DNA from: Bacillus sp. EB106-08-02-XG196
Lineage (GTDB): Bacteria > Bacillota > Bacilli > Bacillales > Cytobacillaceae
Assembly (NCBI RefSeq): GCF_013396335.1
Contig: NZ_JABWSY010000026.1
Coordinates: forward strand, 1-56,103
Reading direction: 5' to 3'
Length of the DNA: 56,103 nt
How positions within the stretch are numbered: position 1 is the first letter of the stretch; the number at the start of each line of letters is the position of its first letter. Positions 34,704-43,622 of this stretch are shown piece by piece. The translations under genes and the position numbers were made by a program. The notes beneath the pieces are model-generated. The model saw nothing but the letters and a program-made list of their open reading frames with translations. It had not been told where the DNA came from and made no database searches.

Positions 34704-36479
34704 TTGAGCAGTGTTCGCAGATATCTCGAATTTGTTAAGCCATATCGCCTTCAAATTATAGGGACGATTATTATCGGGGTTTTAAAATTCGCCATCCCGC
34801 TTATGATACCCATGCTCATTAAGTATGTAGTGGATGATATTATTGGGGCAAGTGGTCTAACAAATGATGAGAAATTAAATAAATTACTAATCATAATGGG
34901 AATTATGATTGTTGTTTTTGTCGTCGTAAGGCCGCCGATTGAGTATTATCGTCAATATTTCGCGCAATGGACTTCAAGTAAAATTCTATACGATATCCGT
35001 GATCGGATGTATACACATATCCAGAAACTCAGCTTTAAGTATTATGCCAATACACGGTCAGGAGAAGTTATTTCACGCGTTATTAATGATGTTGAGCAGA
35101 CGAAAACATTTGTTATTACTGGTCTTATGAATCTTTGGCTAGATATCGCAACGATTATTATTGCAATCATTATTATGTTTTATATGAATGTGAGTCTTAC
35201 ATTTGTATCGATATTGCTGTTCCCGCTATATGCTATTTCTATAAAATATTTTTTTGGTAATCTTCGTAAGCTTACCCGATCGCGCTCCCAAGCACTTGCA
35301 GAGGTACAAAGTTATTTACATGAACGGGTTCAAGGGATGCCAGTGATTAAAAGCTTTGCGATTGAAGAGTTTGAACAAAAACAGTTTGACAAGCAAAATA
35401 AGAACTTTTTAGATAAGGCATTAGAGCACACAAGCTGGAATGCAAAGGCATTTGCGGCTGTTAATACGATTACTGATATTGCACCGCTACTGGTAATCGG
35501 CTACTCAGCTTACCTGGTTATCCAGGGAAGTTTGACGCTAGGCACAATGATTGCGTTTTTTGCTTATATTGATAAATTGTATAATCCGTTAAGAAGGCTT
35601 GTTAATTCTTCCACAACCCTGACACAGTCATTCGCCTCGATGGACCGGGTATTTGAGTTCCTTGATGTAAAATATGATATTGTCGATGCTCCCAATGCGG
35701 TTGAGTGTAAGGATGTGAAGGGGGACATTAGGTTTGATCATGTTCAATTTACATACAATGAATCAGAGGAAATGATTCTGAAGAATATCAACCTTGATGT
35801 GAAAAAAGGTGAGACGATTGCCCTCGTTGGGATGAGCGGTGGAGGCAAGTCGACACTTGTCAGCCTGATTCCTCGTTTCTACGATGTCACGGAAGGGAAA
35901 ATTCTCTTAGATGGTGTAGATATCCGTCATTTCAATGTTCAGTCCTTACGGGACAAAATTGGCGTAGTTTTTCAAGACAATATCTTATTTAGTGAGTCTG
36001 TAAAGAACAATATCTTATTGGGTAGACCTTGCGCAACGGATGAAGAGGTTTATGAAGCTGCCAAAGCTGCCAATGCGCATGATTTTATCGTGAATCTAGC
36101 AAATGGGTATGACACAAAGGTCGGCGAAAGAGGCGTTAAGCTTTCAGGCGGTCAAAAGCAAAGAGTTGCCATCGCCCGCGTATTTTTAAGAAACCCGCCG
36201 ATTTTGATATTAGATGAGGCAACTTCAGCTCTTGATTTAGAGAGTGAACACCTCATCCAAGAAGCACTTGATAAGCTGGCAAAGGATCGGACGACATTTG
36301 TTGTAGCCCACCGTTTATCCACCATCACCCACGCTGATCGCATTGTCTTAATCGAACACGGGAAAATTGTCGAAGTGGGCAAACATGATGAATTAATGGC
36401 TAAACAGGGCAATTATTATAAATTATTCCAAGTGCAGCAGCTTGAACAGCATAAAGAAAAAACACCGCTGCAGGCATAG
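34704..36479 (+). CDS. ygaD: ABC transporter, membrane-ATPase half transporter
   Basis: Exporter-type half transporter of 591 residues. Six membrane helices occupy about residues 15-310, followed by the ATPase domain with Walker A GMSGGGKST, signature LSGGQKQR, Walker B ILILDEATSALD and the switch histidine in VVAHRLSTI. It should work as a homodimer. Position and length match ygaD of B. subtilis; the exported molecule is unknown. The TTG start has GAAAGAGGGG upstream. Confidence 0.92.
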   Translation: MSSVRRYLEFVKPYRLQIIGTIIIGVLKFAIPLMIPMLIKYVVDDIIGASGLTNDEKLNKLLIIMGIMIVVFVVVRPPIEYYRQYFAQWTSSKILYDIRDRMYTHIQKLSFKYYANTRSGEVISRVINDVEQTKTFVITGLMNLWLDIATIIIAIIIMFYMNVSLTFVSILLFPLYAISIKYFFGNLRKLTRSRSQALAEVQSYLHERVQGMPVIKSFAIEEFEQKQFDKQNKNFLDKALEHTSWNAKAFAAVNTITDIAPLLVIGYSAYLVIQGSLTLGTMIAFFAYIDKLYNPLRRLVNSSTTLTQSFASMDRVFEFLDVKYDIVDAPNAVECKDVKGDIRFDHVQFTYNESEEMILKNINLDVKKGETIALVGMSGGGKSTLVSLIPRFYDVTEGKILLDGVDIRHFNVQSLRDKIGVVFQDNILFSESVKNNILLGRPCATDEEVYEAAKAANAHDFIVNLANGYDTKVGERGVKLSGGQKQRVAIARVFLRNPPILILDEATSALDLESEHLIQEALDKLAKDRTTFVVAHRLSTITHADRIVLIEHGKIVEVGKHDELMAKQGNYYKLFQVQQLEQHKEKTPLQA

Positions 36480-36494
36480 AAAAGAGCAGAAGGA

Positions 36495-36527
36495 AATGAC
36501 GTATGAATTCGCATACGTCATTTTTTA
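36495..36527 (+). terminator. Terminator after ygaD
   Basis: AAATGACGTATG (36495-36506) pairs with CATACGTCATTT (36513-36524), followed by a T run. Confidence 0.88.
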
Positions 36528-36906
36528 TGATTTGTGTCAAGGATACGAAAGTGGACCAAATCCCGTTTTTATTGCTTTACTTGTAAAATTGGAAGATGAG
36601 AGCCCTTGAATTTAAAATAGAAGAAAGAGCGGTCACTCATAATAAGTCCATTGCTTACATCCAATAACTTGATATTATTCCTGCAGGAATCTCCGAATCG
36701 TCTTTCTAGAACCTATCATAACCGGTTATGCAAACCTCAATATCTTGGCGAAGTAAAGCTAAGATATTCTTTTTCGCAAAACGTATATTATGATTAGATA
36801 TAGTGATGAGAACATACCTTTGTTATAACATAGAAGAAACTAGAAATAACTTCCGGTTTATTTTTTAACTAATTGTCCCTATGTATCTTCAACCACAAGT
36901 GATTTT
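36528..36906. other. Gene-free stretch with two perfect palindromes
   Basis: No credible gene. It holds two perfect 14-base palindromes, ATTCCTGCAGGAAT (36677-36690) and CATAACCGGTTATG (36717-36730), and a terminator-like hairpin, AATATCTT (36739-36746) with AAGATATT (36761-36768) followed by TCTTTTTC. A minus-strand frame of 47 codons (36712 back to 36569) has no start codon and may be a gene remnant. The stretch marks the left edge of the accessory segment. Confidence 0.5.
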
Positions 36907-37065
36907 TTAATCGCGCATTGCTCCAGCCTCTCGGGAAGTCATTGCACCTTGTCCTTCGCTTACATCTTTTTGAATTTCTTGTTTTACTTTTTGTGCATCA
37001 GTGCCGGCAAATTCTGGCTTCATAAAAGTACCCAAATTCTCTTTAACTTGTTGATCCGGTTGCAT
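36907..37065 (-). CDS. Small Gln/Glu-rich protein, possibly spore-associated
   Basis: Protein of 52 residues starting MQPDQQVKENLGTF and containing KPEFAGTDAQKVKQEIQKDVSEGQ. The segment PEFAGTDAQKVKQ recalls the protease site and following helix of gamma-type spore proteins (TEFASQTDAAQVRKQ), but there is no internal repeat and the match is partial. GAGGAGG precedes the ATG, so translation is likely. Soluble, no cysteine. Exact family unknown. Confidence 0.6.
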   Translation of the reverse strand: MQPDQQVKENLGTFMKPEFAGTDAQKVKQEIQKDVSEGQGAMTSREAGAMRD

Positions 37066-37149
37066 ATAATTCCTCCTCAATTTACTCTTCAACAAACTTA
37101 TTATTTACAAAAAAATACTCGATATATCAATACTTAAGTTATTAAGACC

Positions 37150-37175
37150 AGCTGCCCGTCTTTGGCGGCTTTTTC
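37150..37175 (+). terminator. Orphan terminator-like hairpin
   Basis: AGCTGCC (37150-37156) pairs with GGCGGCT (37164-37170), one U-G pair, followed by TTTTTC. No gene precedes it on the plus strand, so it may be left over from a deleted gene. Confidence 0.5.
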
Positions 37176-37234
37176 TCATTTAGCTAAAAGTAGCAGAATG
37201 GTTTAACGTATAGAGATAGAAAGGGAGGGTTAGT

Positions 37235-37393
37235 ATAAATTTAAAAATACATAATGATTTTTCTATGGCAAATCTGGATGAGATGCAAGAAATATATGAT
37301 TCTGTCGGTTGGACAAAACATACAATTGAGATTATAAAGCAAGTATTCGAAGCTAGTAATGTCTTTGCGTTTCAGGAATGGCTAGGTACTTAA
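37235..37393 (+). pseudogene. GNAT acetyltransferase, 5' fragment
   Basis: Bases 37235-37393 encode about 52 residues ending in a stop, with MANLDEMQEIYDSVGWTKHT and VFEASNVFAF, a typical GNAT N-terminus. GGGAGGG lies just upstream of an ATA where an ATG would be expected. The acetyl-CoA-binding half is absent. Bases 37430-37556 carry a further remnant (FNRAVAFSLIIKDNEEVD, then a stop) of unknown origin. Confidence 0.6.
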
Positions 37394-37598
37394 ACCCTAC
37401 TTTAACTAATGAGTATCTAGAGTAACAATTTTTCTAATTTTGCTAATGAATTGCGGTTGTTTAATAGAGCAGTCGCTTTTTCACTAATAATTAAGGACAA
37501 CGAGGAAGTTGACTGTGTTATTAATGAAATCGTTCATATTGCTGAATGTTTATGATTATACTCAGTTCGTTGTATAATTGTCTCAAAGGGGAGAATTT

Positions 37599-38584
37599 AT
37601 GGAAAATGGTAATCAATTTGCAAGACATTACGATTTAGACTGGATAAAGGTATTGGCTACGTTTATGGTGTTCCTTTATCATTGTTCAATGTTCTTTAAT
37701 TCATTTGATGGGCATATTAAAAACGACATTATAAATAAAACATATATAGAGATTTTTTCTCTTTCAGTGGGAAATTGGATAATGCCTATATTTTTTGTAA
37801 TCTCAGGAATTGCTACATTTCACGCTCTTAAAAAAAGAAAGGCTCAAAGTTTTATGAAAGAAAGGCTTTTACGACTAGGACTGCCTTTACTTCTAGGAAT
37901 CTTTCTATTGTCACCGCCTCAAGTGTATATTGAAAGAATAACGAACAATCAATTTGAATGTTCATTACTACAATTCTTTCCTCATTATTTGATGGATTAT
38001 ATTTAGAAATGGGTGGAACAGGTAACTTGAATTTTTCGGACATCATCTTTGGTATCTATTGGAGTTATTACTTTTTTCGATTATCACACTTCCTTTTTTC
38101 CTGAAGATGAGAAATAATGCGGGACGGAAAGTTTTTGGATACTTTCATTACCTACTAATGCCTATCCCTTTAGGGTATTCTTGAGGGAATTTGTTCGCAG
38201 AGTAGGTGTCTTAGCTGGAGTATTAAGTGTACTTAGTACAGCCGCATATATATTCTGGGCTATGTATATTGGGTTTCCGATGAATGTCTCGTTAAATTGG
38301 GCTATATTTATGATTCTTCGGGTAATTCTCGTATGGAACACACTCTTCTTTATCCTATTTCTAGGTGACAAATACTTTAACTTCTCGAATGCGGCATTAA
38401 AATATACAAGCGAAGCATCGTACCTGGTAAAGTTATATTTTTAGTACCAATAGCATTTACCATAATTTTGATTTCCTATCACTTTATTATTCGAAGAGTT
38501 AACTTTTTGAGAGTATTGTTCGGTTTAAGAGTGGTTAAAAAAATCAGTCCTATTTCCGGGCAGAGCTTCTATAAATCTAAGTAA
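37599..38584 (+). pseudogene. Membrane acyltransferase (family 3, OafA-like), frameshifted
   Basis: The gene starts normally (ATG at 37599, AAAGGGGAG upstream; HYDLDWIKVLATFMVFLYH is the classic family start). It stays open to 38006, then continues in other frames: GLYLEMGGTGN near 37995, HHLWYLLELLLFSIITLPFF near 38040-38100, a section 38181-38444 (NWAIFMILRVILVWNTLFFI), and GKVIFLVPIAFTIILISYHF to a stop at 38582-38584. At least three frame changes and a missing piece make it non-functional. Confidence 0.85.
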
Positions 38585-38685
38585 TTTGAATCTAATTCAC
38601 GAATTATACTTAAAAATTTTCACAATAATGTGTATGATTAAGACTGAATCATGGTTATAAGTTCTTATAAAGGAGTGCTTTGTAC

Positions 38686-39981
38686 ATGCTTAGAGTGGGG
38701 GTCGTTGGTCCACAATCCACTGTAGAGAGAATATTGCATATTGGACAAGGCTTACATTTAGATGTGATTTTTCTAACATATCCATATGAAAAAGTTAGAG
38801 AAACAGAAGATCTAATAAAGAATAATCATAACAAGGTTGATTTTTGGATTTTCTCTGGAAGAATATCCTATAATATAGCATGCAAAGAGGTTAAAAATAA
38901 AGAACACCTTATTTTTATCGATCATACTGAAGCCGGTATTTTCAAAGGATTGATAGAGTTTGAGTACCAAACAAGTTCTTGTTTTGATCATTTTAGTATA
39001 GACGAGATATCCAAAAGCCATTTGGAGACGGCTTTTAACCAATTGTCTATAAAGCCTGAAAATATATTTCTCAAAACCTTTTCTGAGGATACTTCAACAA
39101 AAGAATTAATCCGTTTTCATCACCACTATTGGAAAAATGGTGAAACGAAAGGAGCCATCACTTGCTATGAAGAAGTATATTTACAGCTAAAAAAAATGGG
39201 TATCCCTTCATTTAGGATCTCAACAAGTGATATCGAAATCATGCATACTTTAAATATTCTTTCTGAAAAAATAAAGACTTTCTACTTTAGGGACTCCCAA
39301 GTAGCCGTCCAAGTATTTGAAATGGTTAATTTAGAAAGTCATTTCAAAGGTTCAAAACAAACTTATCAACTGCAGTCTATGGAATTGAAGTTGAAAGAAA
39401 TATTACTCCATTTAAGTGAACACTTAAATGGTTCACTTATTGAAAAAGGACTTGGACGATACTTAATTTTTAGCTCACGCGGTGACAGTGAAAGAGAAAT
39501 TCAAAAAATTGAAGAAACAGTAAACAAACTTATATTAGAATCTGGATTAAAAGTGGGTGTTGGAATCGGTTATGGCGAAACGGTTTTCTCTGCTGAATTA
39601 AATGCAAACAATGCGCTAATTCAATCCAAGGAAAGAGTTGGTTCCATAATCATTGTTCAGGAAAATGGCGAAATCGTTGAAGCAGAAAGTGAAAATACTG
39701 AAACGATTGATTTTCCATACTTTAACGATAAAAACTTCAGGAATAAACTCAAAAAAGCAAAAATTAACATAAAACATTATATCGAAATATTTGCTTTCAT
39801 AAAAAAGTCAGGAGTAAAGGATTTTACTGTCAAAGATATTTCCATTCAACTTTCTAAAGATGAAAGAAATACAAGACGTTTAATTGAAAACCTATGTGAT
39901 GCTGGGTTAGCTGATTGCATCGGTTTGGAACCATATCCAACAAGAGGAAGACCAAGACGCATATATAAATTGATATATTAA
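38686..39981 (+). CDS. Regulator with GGDEF-like nucleotide-sensing domain and C-terminal winged helix
   Basis: I know no characterised member. The 431-residue protein has an N-terminal part of about 200 residues (LRVGVVGPQSTVERIL). Next comes a domain near 220-330 whose end (KVGVGIGYGETVFSAELNANNALIQSKE) looks like the C-terminal half of a GGDEF/GTP-cyclohydrolase-III fold without catalytic residues. A winged helix covers the last 60 residues, ending PTRGRPRRIYKL. It is probably a transcription factor for the two genes after it, where an inverted repeat lies at the promoter. ATG at 38686 is chosen (AAGGAG upstream); TTG at 38680 is possible. AT-rich codon use matches the accessory segment. 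Confidence 0.7.
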   Translation: MLRVGVVGPQSTVERILHIGQGLHLDVIFLTYPYEKVRETEDLIKNNHNKVDFWIFSGRISYNIACKEVKNKEHLIFIDHTEAGIFKGLIEFEYQTSSCFDHFSIDEISKSHLETAFNQLSIKPENIFLKTFSEDTSTKELIRFHHHYWKNGETKGAITCYEEVYLQLKKMGIPSFRISTSDIEIMHTLNILSEKIKTFYFRDSQVAVQVFEMVNLESHFKGSKQTYQLQSMELKLKEILLHLSEHLNGSLIEKGLGRYLIFSSRGDSEREIQKIEETVNKLILESGLKVGVGIGYGETVFSAELNANNALIQSKERVGSIIIVQENGEIVEAESENTETIDFPYFNDKNFRNKLKKAKINIKHYIEIFAFIKKSGVKDFTVKDISIQLSKDERNTRRLIENLCDAGLADCIGLEPYPTRGRPRRIYKLIY

Positions 39982-39998
39982 TCTAATAAAGATATTAG

Positions 39999-40033
39999 AA
40001 ACTGTTGAGAATATTACTCAACAGTTTTTTTAT
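39999..40033 (+). terminator. Terminator after the regulator gene
   Basis: AAACTGTTGAG (39999-40009) pairs with CTCAACAGTTT (40017-40027) and is followed by a T run. The antiporter therefore needs its own promoter. Confidence 0.85.
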
Positions 40034-40068
40034 AAAAAAAACAAAACCTAGGAACGATAAAAAAGTGA

Positions 40069-40128
40069 TTGCAATTAATAAGGACGTTAAATATAATCAA
40101 TTTAGGGTAAATTCTAAATATTTACCCT
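40069..40128 (+). promoter_or_regulatory. Antiporter promoter with 9-bp inverted-repeat operator
   Basis: TTGCAA (40069-40074), 17 bases, and TATAAT (40092-40097) form a good promoter. At the expected start of transcription lies a perfect inverted repeat, AGGGTAAAT (40104-40112) and ATTTACCCT (40120-40128), with a 7-base centre. It is well placed as a repressor site, most simply for the regulator encoded just upstream. Confidence 0.75.
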
Positions 40129-40159
40129 TTTATTTAATAAGGTTAAGGGGAGATTTTTT

Positions 40160-41683
40160 ATGGATCATTTAGGTTGGGTGTCATTAATTCCACCAATCAT
40201 TGCAGTCATTCTCGCAATCGTTACAAAAAATGTTATCGTTTCCCTATTCTCCGGTGCGTATATTGGAGTACTCATTCTTATGGGAGGGCATCCTATTGAT
40301 GCAACAATGGAAACAATCGGAAATTACTTTTTTCCTTTAGTAGCAGATGGATACAATGCTGCAGTATTAGTTTTACTATTCTTCATTGGTGGATTTGTAG
40401 CATTAATGGAGAAATCAGGTGGTGGAACCGCACTTGCCTCTAGCGTTACAAAGTACATTAACACCAAAACAAAAACACAAATTTCCGCATGGATTGGCGG
40501 AATCATTATTTTCTTCTCCGATTTAGGTACACCTCTAATCGTCGGACCCGTTTTTGAAAAGATATTTGATAAAGCAAAGGTATCACGTGAAAAGCTCGCC
40601 TGGATTATCGATTCTACTTCATCCCCTGTTGCCGTTTTAATCCCTTTTATCGGATGGGGCGTATACATCATGGGGCTTATTAAAACAGAATTCGATGCGC
40701 TAAAAATCACTACTTCTGAATTTACTACACTTATTCAAGTAATTCCATTTCAGTTTTATGCGATATTAGCCGTTTCTATGGTACCACTTGTTGCGCTATT
40801 TAAATTAGATTTTGGACCGATGGCGAGAGCGGAAAGAAGGATCCAACAAACAGGAGAACTGTATTGGCCGGAGTCTAAGCCGCTTAGAAGAGCTGAAAAT
40901 GTGGAGGAAGGTTCCAAAGGTGGAAGAGCAGTATTAATTTGGCTTCCGTTATTGGTATTATTCATTACGTTATTTGGATTATTAATCTCGTTCGGCTTCC
41001 CGTTCAAGCCTGTGCCAGGAAACGACTTCAGGGTTTCTTTAAGCGCAGCATATTTATTCGCGGCTGTGTCGATTGTCGTATTAATGCTTATCTATAAAGT
41101 GAAAAAATTCAGTGAAATCTTTGACATTTATACAACGGGAATGCAGAAAATGGTTTACGTTGCAGTCACCCTCGTTCTAGCATGGTCGCTTGGTAAAGTA
41201 ATAAAAGAAATGGGTACAGCTTCCTTCATCGTCGAAATCATGAAAGGAAACGTTCCAGCTTACATCATCCCTGCTATCTTATTTCTTGTTGGAGTTGTGA
41301 TATCTCTTGCATCCGGAACGTCTTGGGGAACATTTGCAATTATGCTCCCAATTGCCATTCCAATGGCAATTGGACTTGATGCACATTTGTTAGTTTGTAT
41401 TGGGGCTGTACTATCTGGTGGAATCTTCGGGGATCACTGTTCTCCCATATCCGATACAACCATTCTATCGTCTACAGGGGCTGGCGCAGATCATATCGAT
41501 CATGTGAAAACGCAGTTGCCATACGCATTCCTTAATGCAACAATTGCATTCATTGGTTTTATTGTAGCTGGAATTACAGGAAGTGCCTACACGTTAATCT
41601 TGACGTTAGTTCTGCTCATTGCAGTGGTCTTTATATTATCAAGAATTCAAGAAATAAAGAATAGAAAAGAGGTTGAAGTGTAA
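40160..41683 (+). CDS. nhaC: NhaC-family Na+/H+ antiporter-type transporter
   Basis: This 507-residue integral membrane protein has about 11-12 helices and NhaC-family motifs: IGGFVALMEKSGG, FFSDLGTPLIVGP, SGTSWGTFAIMLPIAIPMA and GDHCSPISDTTILSSTGAG. The family includes Na+/H+ antiporters and exchangers for organic acids or amino acids such as malate/lactate or arginine-type substrates. Its direct coupling to the lyase (next gene starts at the base after the stop codon) suggests uptake of that enzyme's substrate or exchange with its product. The substrate is inferred only. Confidence 0.88.
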   Translation: MDHLGWVSLIPPIIAVILAIVTKNVIVSLFSGAYIGVLILMGGHPIDATMETIGNYFFPLVADGYNAAVLVLLFFIGGFVALMEKSGGGTALASSVTKYINTKTKTQISAWIGGIIIFFSDLGTPLIVGPVFEKIFDKAKVSREKLAWIIDSTSSPVAVLIPFIGWGVYIMGLIKTEFDALKITTSEFTTLIQVIPFQFYAILAVSMVPLVALFKLDFGPMARAERRIQQTGELYWPESKPLRRAENVEEGSKGGRAVLIWLPLLVLFITLFGLLISFGFPFKPVPGNDFRVSLSAAYLFAAVSIVVLMLIYKVKKFSEIFDIYTTGMQKMVYVAVTLVLAWSLGKVIKEMGTASFIVEIMKGNVPAYIIPAILFLVGVVISLASGTSWGTFAIMLPIAIPMAIGLDAHLLVCIGAVLSGGIFGDHCSPISDTTILSSTGAGADHIDHVKTQLPYAFLNATIAFIGFIVAGITGSAYTLILTLVLLIAVVFILSRIQEIKNRKEVEV

Positions 41684-43012
41684 GTGAAACTTTGGGGCGG
41701 ACGGTTCACTAAACGGGAAGATGAAATCATGGAGAAATTCAATACTTCTCTACCCGTAGACCATCGATTATATCATGAGGATATAACTGGAAGCATTGCA
41801 CATGTATCCATGCTTATAAAATGTGAATTATTGACTGTGTCTGAAGGAAATTTACTAATTAACGGGCTTAAATCGATTTTAAAAGATATCGAGTTAGGAT
41901 TATTGAAAGTGGAAGGGGAATATGAAGATATCCATTCTTTTGTGGAAATGAATTTGACGCAAAGAATTGGTGAGACAGGGAAAAAGCTTCATACTGCAAG
42001 AAGCCGGAATGACCAAGTCGCCGTTGACATGAGACTTTACGCAAAAAATACAGCTCAAGAAGTACTCATTTCTTTACAGCAGCTTATTCATTCATTAAAT
42101 GAGAAGGCTGCAAATAATAATGTCATTATGCCTGGGTACACCCATTTGCAGCGTGCGCAAGTCGTTACATTCAGTCACCATCTTGGTGCGTACGCTCAAA
42201 TGTTTAGCCGTGACAAAAAGAGGATCGAGAATGCCATTGAAATTTTAGATGAAAACCCACTTGGATGTGGTGCATTGGCAGGGACGACACATAATATCGA
42301 CCGGGGAATAACGACTAACCTATTAGGTTTTTCTAAACCAGTAGATAACTTTTTAGATGGAGTAAGTGATCGTGATTACTTACTTGAGCTTATGTCCAGC
42401 TTTTCGATCATTATGATGCACTTGAGCCGATTAAGTGAAGAGCTAATTCTTTGGAGCAGCCAAGAATTCAAATTCATCGAAATGGATGATGCCTATTCAA
42501 CTGGCAGCAGCATCATGCCTCAAAAGAAAAATCCGGATGCTGCTGAATTAATCAGAGGGAAAACAGGCAGAGTATATGGCTCACTTTTCTCACTACTGAC
42601 GACATTGAAGGGATTGCCGCTCACCTATAACAAAGATATGCAGGAAGATAAAGAACAGTTTTTCGATGCACTTGATACAGTGATGGATTGCCTAGAAATC
42701 ATGGCAAAAATGATTGATACCCTGCATGTAAAGGAAGAAAACATGAAGGCTGCCATAAAAGCAGGATTTTTAAATGCCACTGAAGTCGCCGATTACTTAG
42801 TAGGCAAAGGGACACCCTTTAGGGATGCCCACGAGATCGTCGGCAAAATCATCATTTATTGCGAGGATCAAAAGAAAGCCATTGAAGAATTAACAATCGA
42901 AGAATTAGCGAAATTCAGCAAAAGCATTGCGGATGACATTTACGAATACATCAACTATGAAAACATACTGAACAAAGGGAATAAAAAACTAATTAAGCAG
43001 AATTCTAAATAA
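41684..43012 (+). CDS. argH: Second argininosuccinate-lyase-type enzyme
   Basis: This 442-residue member of the ArgH branch of the fumarase/aspartase superfamily has LWGGRFTK, TARSRNDQVAVD, GYTHLQRAQ and GSSIMPQKKNPDAAE, so elimination chemistry releasing fumarate is expected. It differs from the true ArgH at 21090: AQV replaces AQP, GCGALAGTTHNIDR replaces GSGALAGTTFPINR, and the C-terminal RNSFGGTSPEQV motif is missing, replaced by a Lys/Asn-rich end. GTG start directly follows the transporter stop. It may cleave argininosuccinate or another N-substituted aspartate taken up by the transporter (EDDS lyase is a known relative), which would make it catabolic. Confidence 0.8.
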   Translation: MKLWGGRFTKREDEIMEKFNTSLPVDHRLYHEDITGSIAHVSMLIKCELLTVSEGNLLINGLKSILKDIELGLLKVEGEYEDIHSFVEMNLTQRIGETGKKLHTARSRNDQVAVDMRLYAKNTAQEVLISLQQLIHSLNEKAANNNVIMPGYTHLQRAQVVTFSHHLGAYAQMFSRDKKRIENAIEILDENPLGCGALAGTTHNIDRGITTNLLGFSKPVDNFLDGVSDRDYLLELMSSFSIIMMHLSRLSEELILWSSQEFKFIEMDDAYSTGSSIMPQKKNPDAAELIRGKTGRVYGSLFSLLTTLKGLPLTYNKDMQEDKEQFFDALDTVMDCLEIMAKMIDTLHVKEENMKAAIKAGFLNATEVADYLVGKGTPFRDAHEIVGKIIIYCEDQKKAIEELTIEELAKFSKSIADDIYEYINYENILNKGNKKLIKQNSK

Positions 43013-43022
43013 ATTTTTTCAG

Positions 43023-43056
43023 ATAGGGCTAATCGAATGATTGGCCCTATTTTATT
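43023..43056 (+). terminator. Terminator after the lyase gene
   Basis: ATAGGGC.AATC (43023-43034) pairs with GATT.GCCCTAT (43039-43050) and is followed by TTTTATTTT. Confidence 0.8.
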
Positions 43057-43177
43057 TTCTGGATGAAACAGTCCTTACTCTTAGCATCGCAGTAATCCCA
43101 ATGGGAACGAAAACACATAAGGGCACAATATCAGCGTAATAGTGAACATTAGGGACATCGTTTGTTTGTGGCCTTGA
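43052..43177 (-). pseudogene. 3' fragment of a membrane-protein gene
   Basis: On the minus strand 41 codons read into a stop with a membrane-like end: YYADIVPLCVFVPIGITAML followed by RVRTVSSRK. There is no start codon and an in-frame stop precedes it. It looks like the last helix of a deleted membrane protein. Evidence is only the amino-acid pattern. Confidence 0.35.
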
Positions 43178-43202
43178 CTAACATATTTTAAACTATAATG
43201 TG

Positions 43203-43559
43203 AATTTTGAAGTATCCAGCCAGAACTATTCGCCAAATGAAGTAAAAAAATTCCTTGAATCCTTCGACTTAATTTCCAAGAAACTTTTGATGTTATTGAA
43301 CTAAATGGTAGGCAGGTCCAGATGACCGTACCATGTCAATTGATACGGCTTTAATCTTTGGAAGAGATGATGGGCCTTCTGTTACGATTCATATGCGATT
43401 GAATAATACAAAAATAAAAGAAATAAAAGTATTAGGAGAGTCAGTAAAAAAAGATACGTAGAACATTTCACAGATGATTTTTCTAAGCAATATATGTATT
43501 GGATTGCATACACAAATGAAGAACCTACAGCCGATGACATTGAGGTTATAATGGAATGA
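43203..43559 (+). pseudogene. Frameshifted gene of unknown function
   Basis: Three frames in sequence carry coherent protein-like text: SSQNYSPNEVKKFLESFD (from about 43215), SIDTALIFGRDDGPSVTIHM (43333-43461, ending in a stop) and HFTDDFSKQYMYWIAYTNEE to a stop at 43557-43559. Together they describe a soluble or secreted protein of roughly 115 residues that has lost its start and acquired frame changes. No family recognised. Confidence 0.5.
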
Positions 43560-43622
43560 TGGATTTAAAAGAGCAGGCTTCTTTAATAAACGGGAGCTCT
43601 ACCTGAATATGTATAAGCAAAA

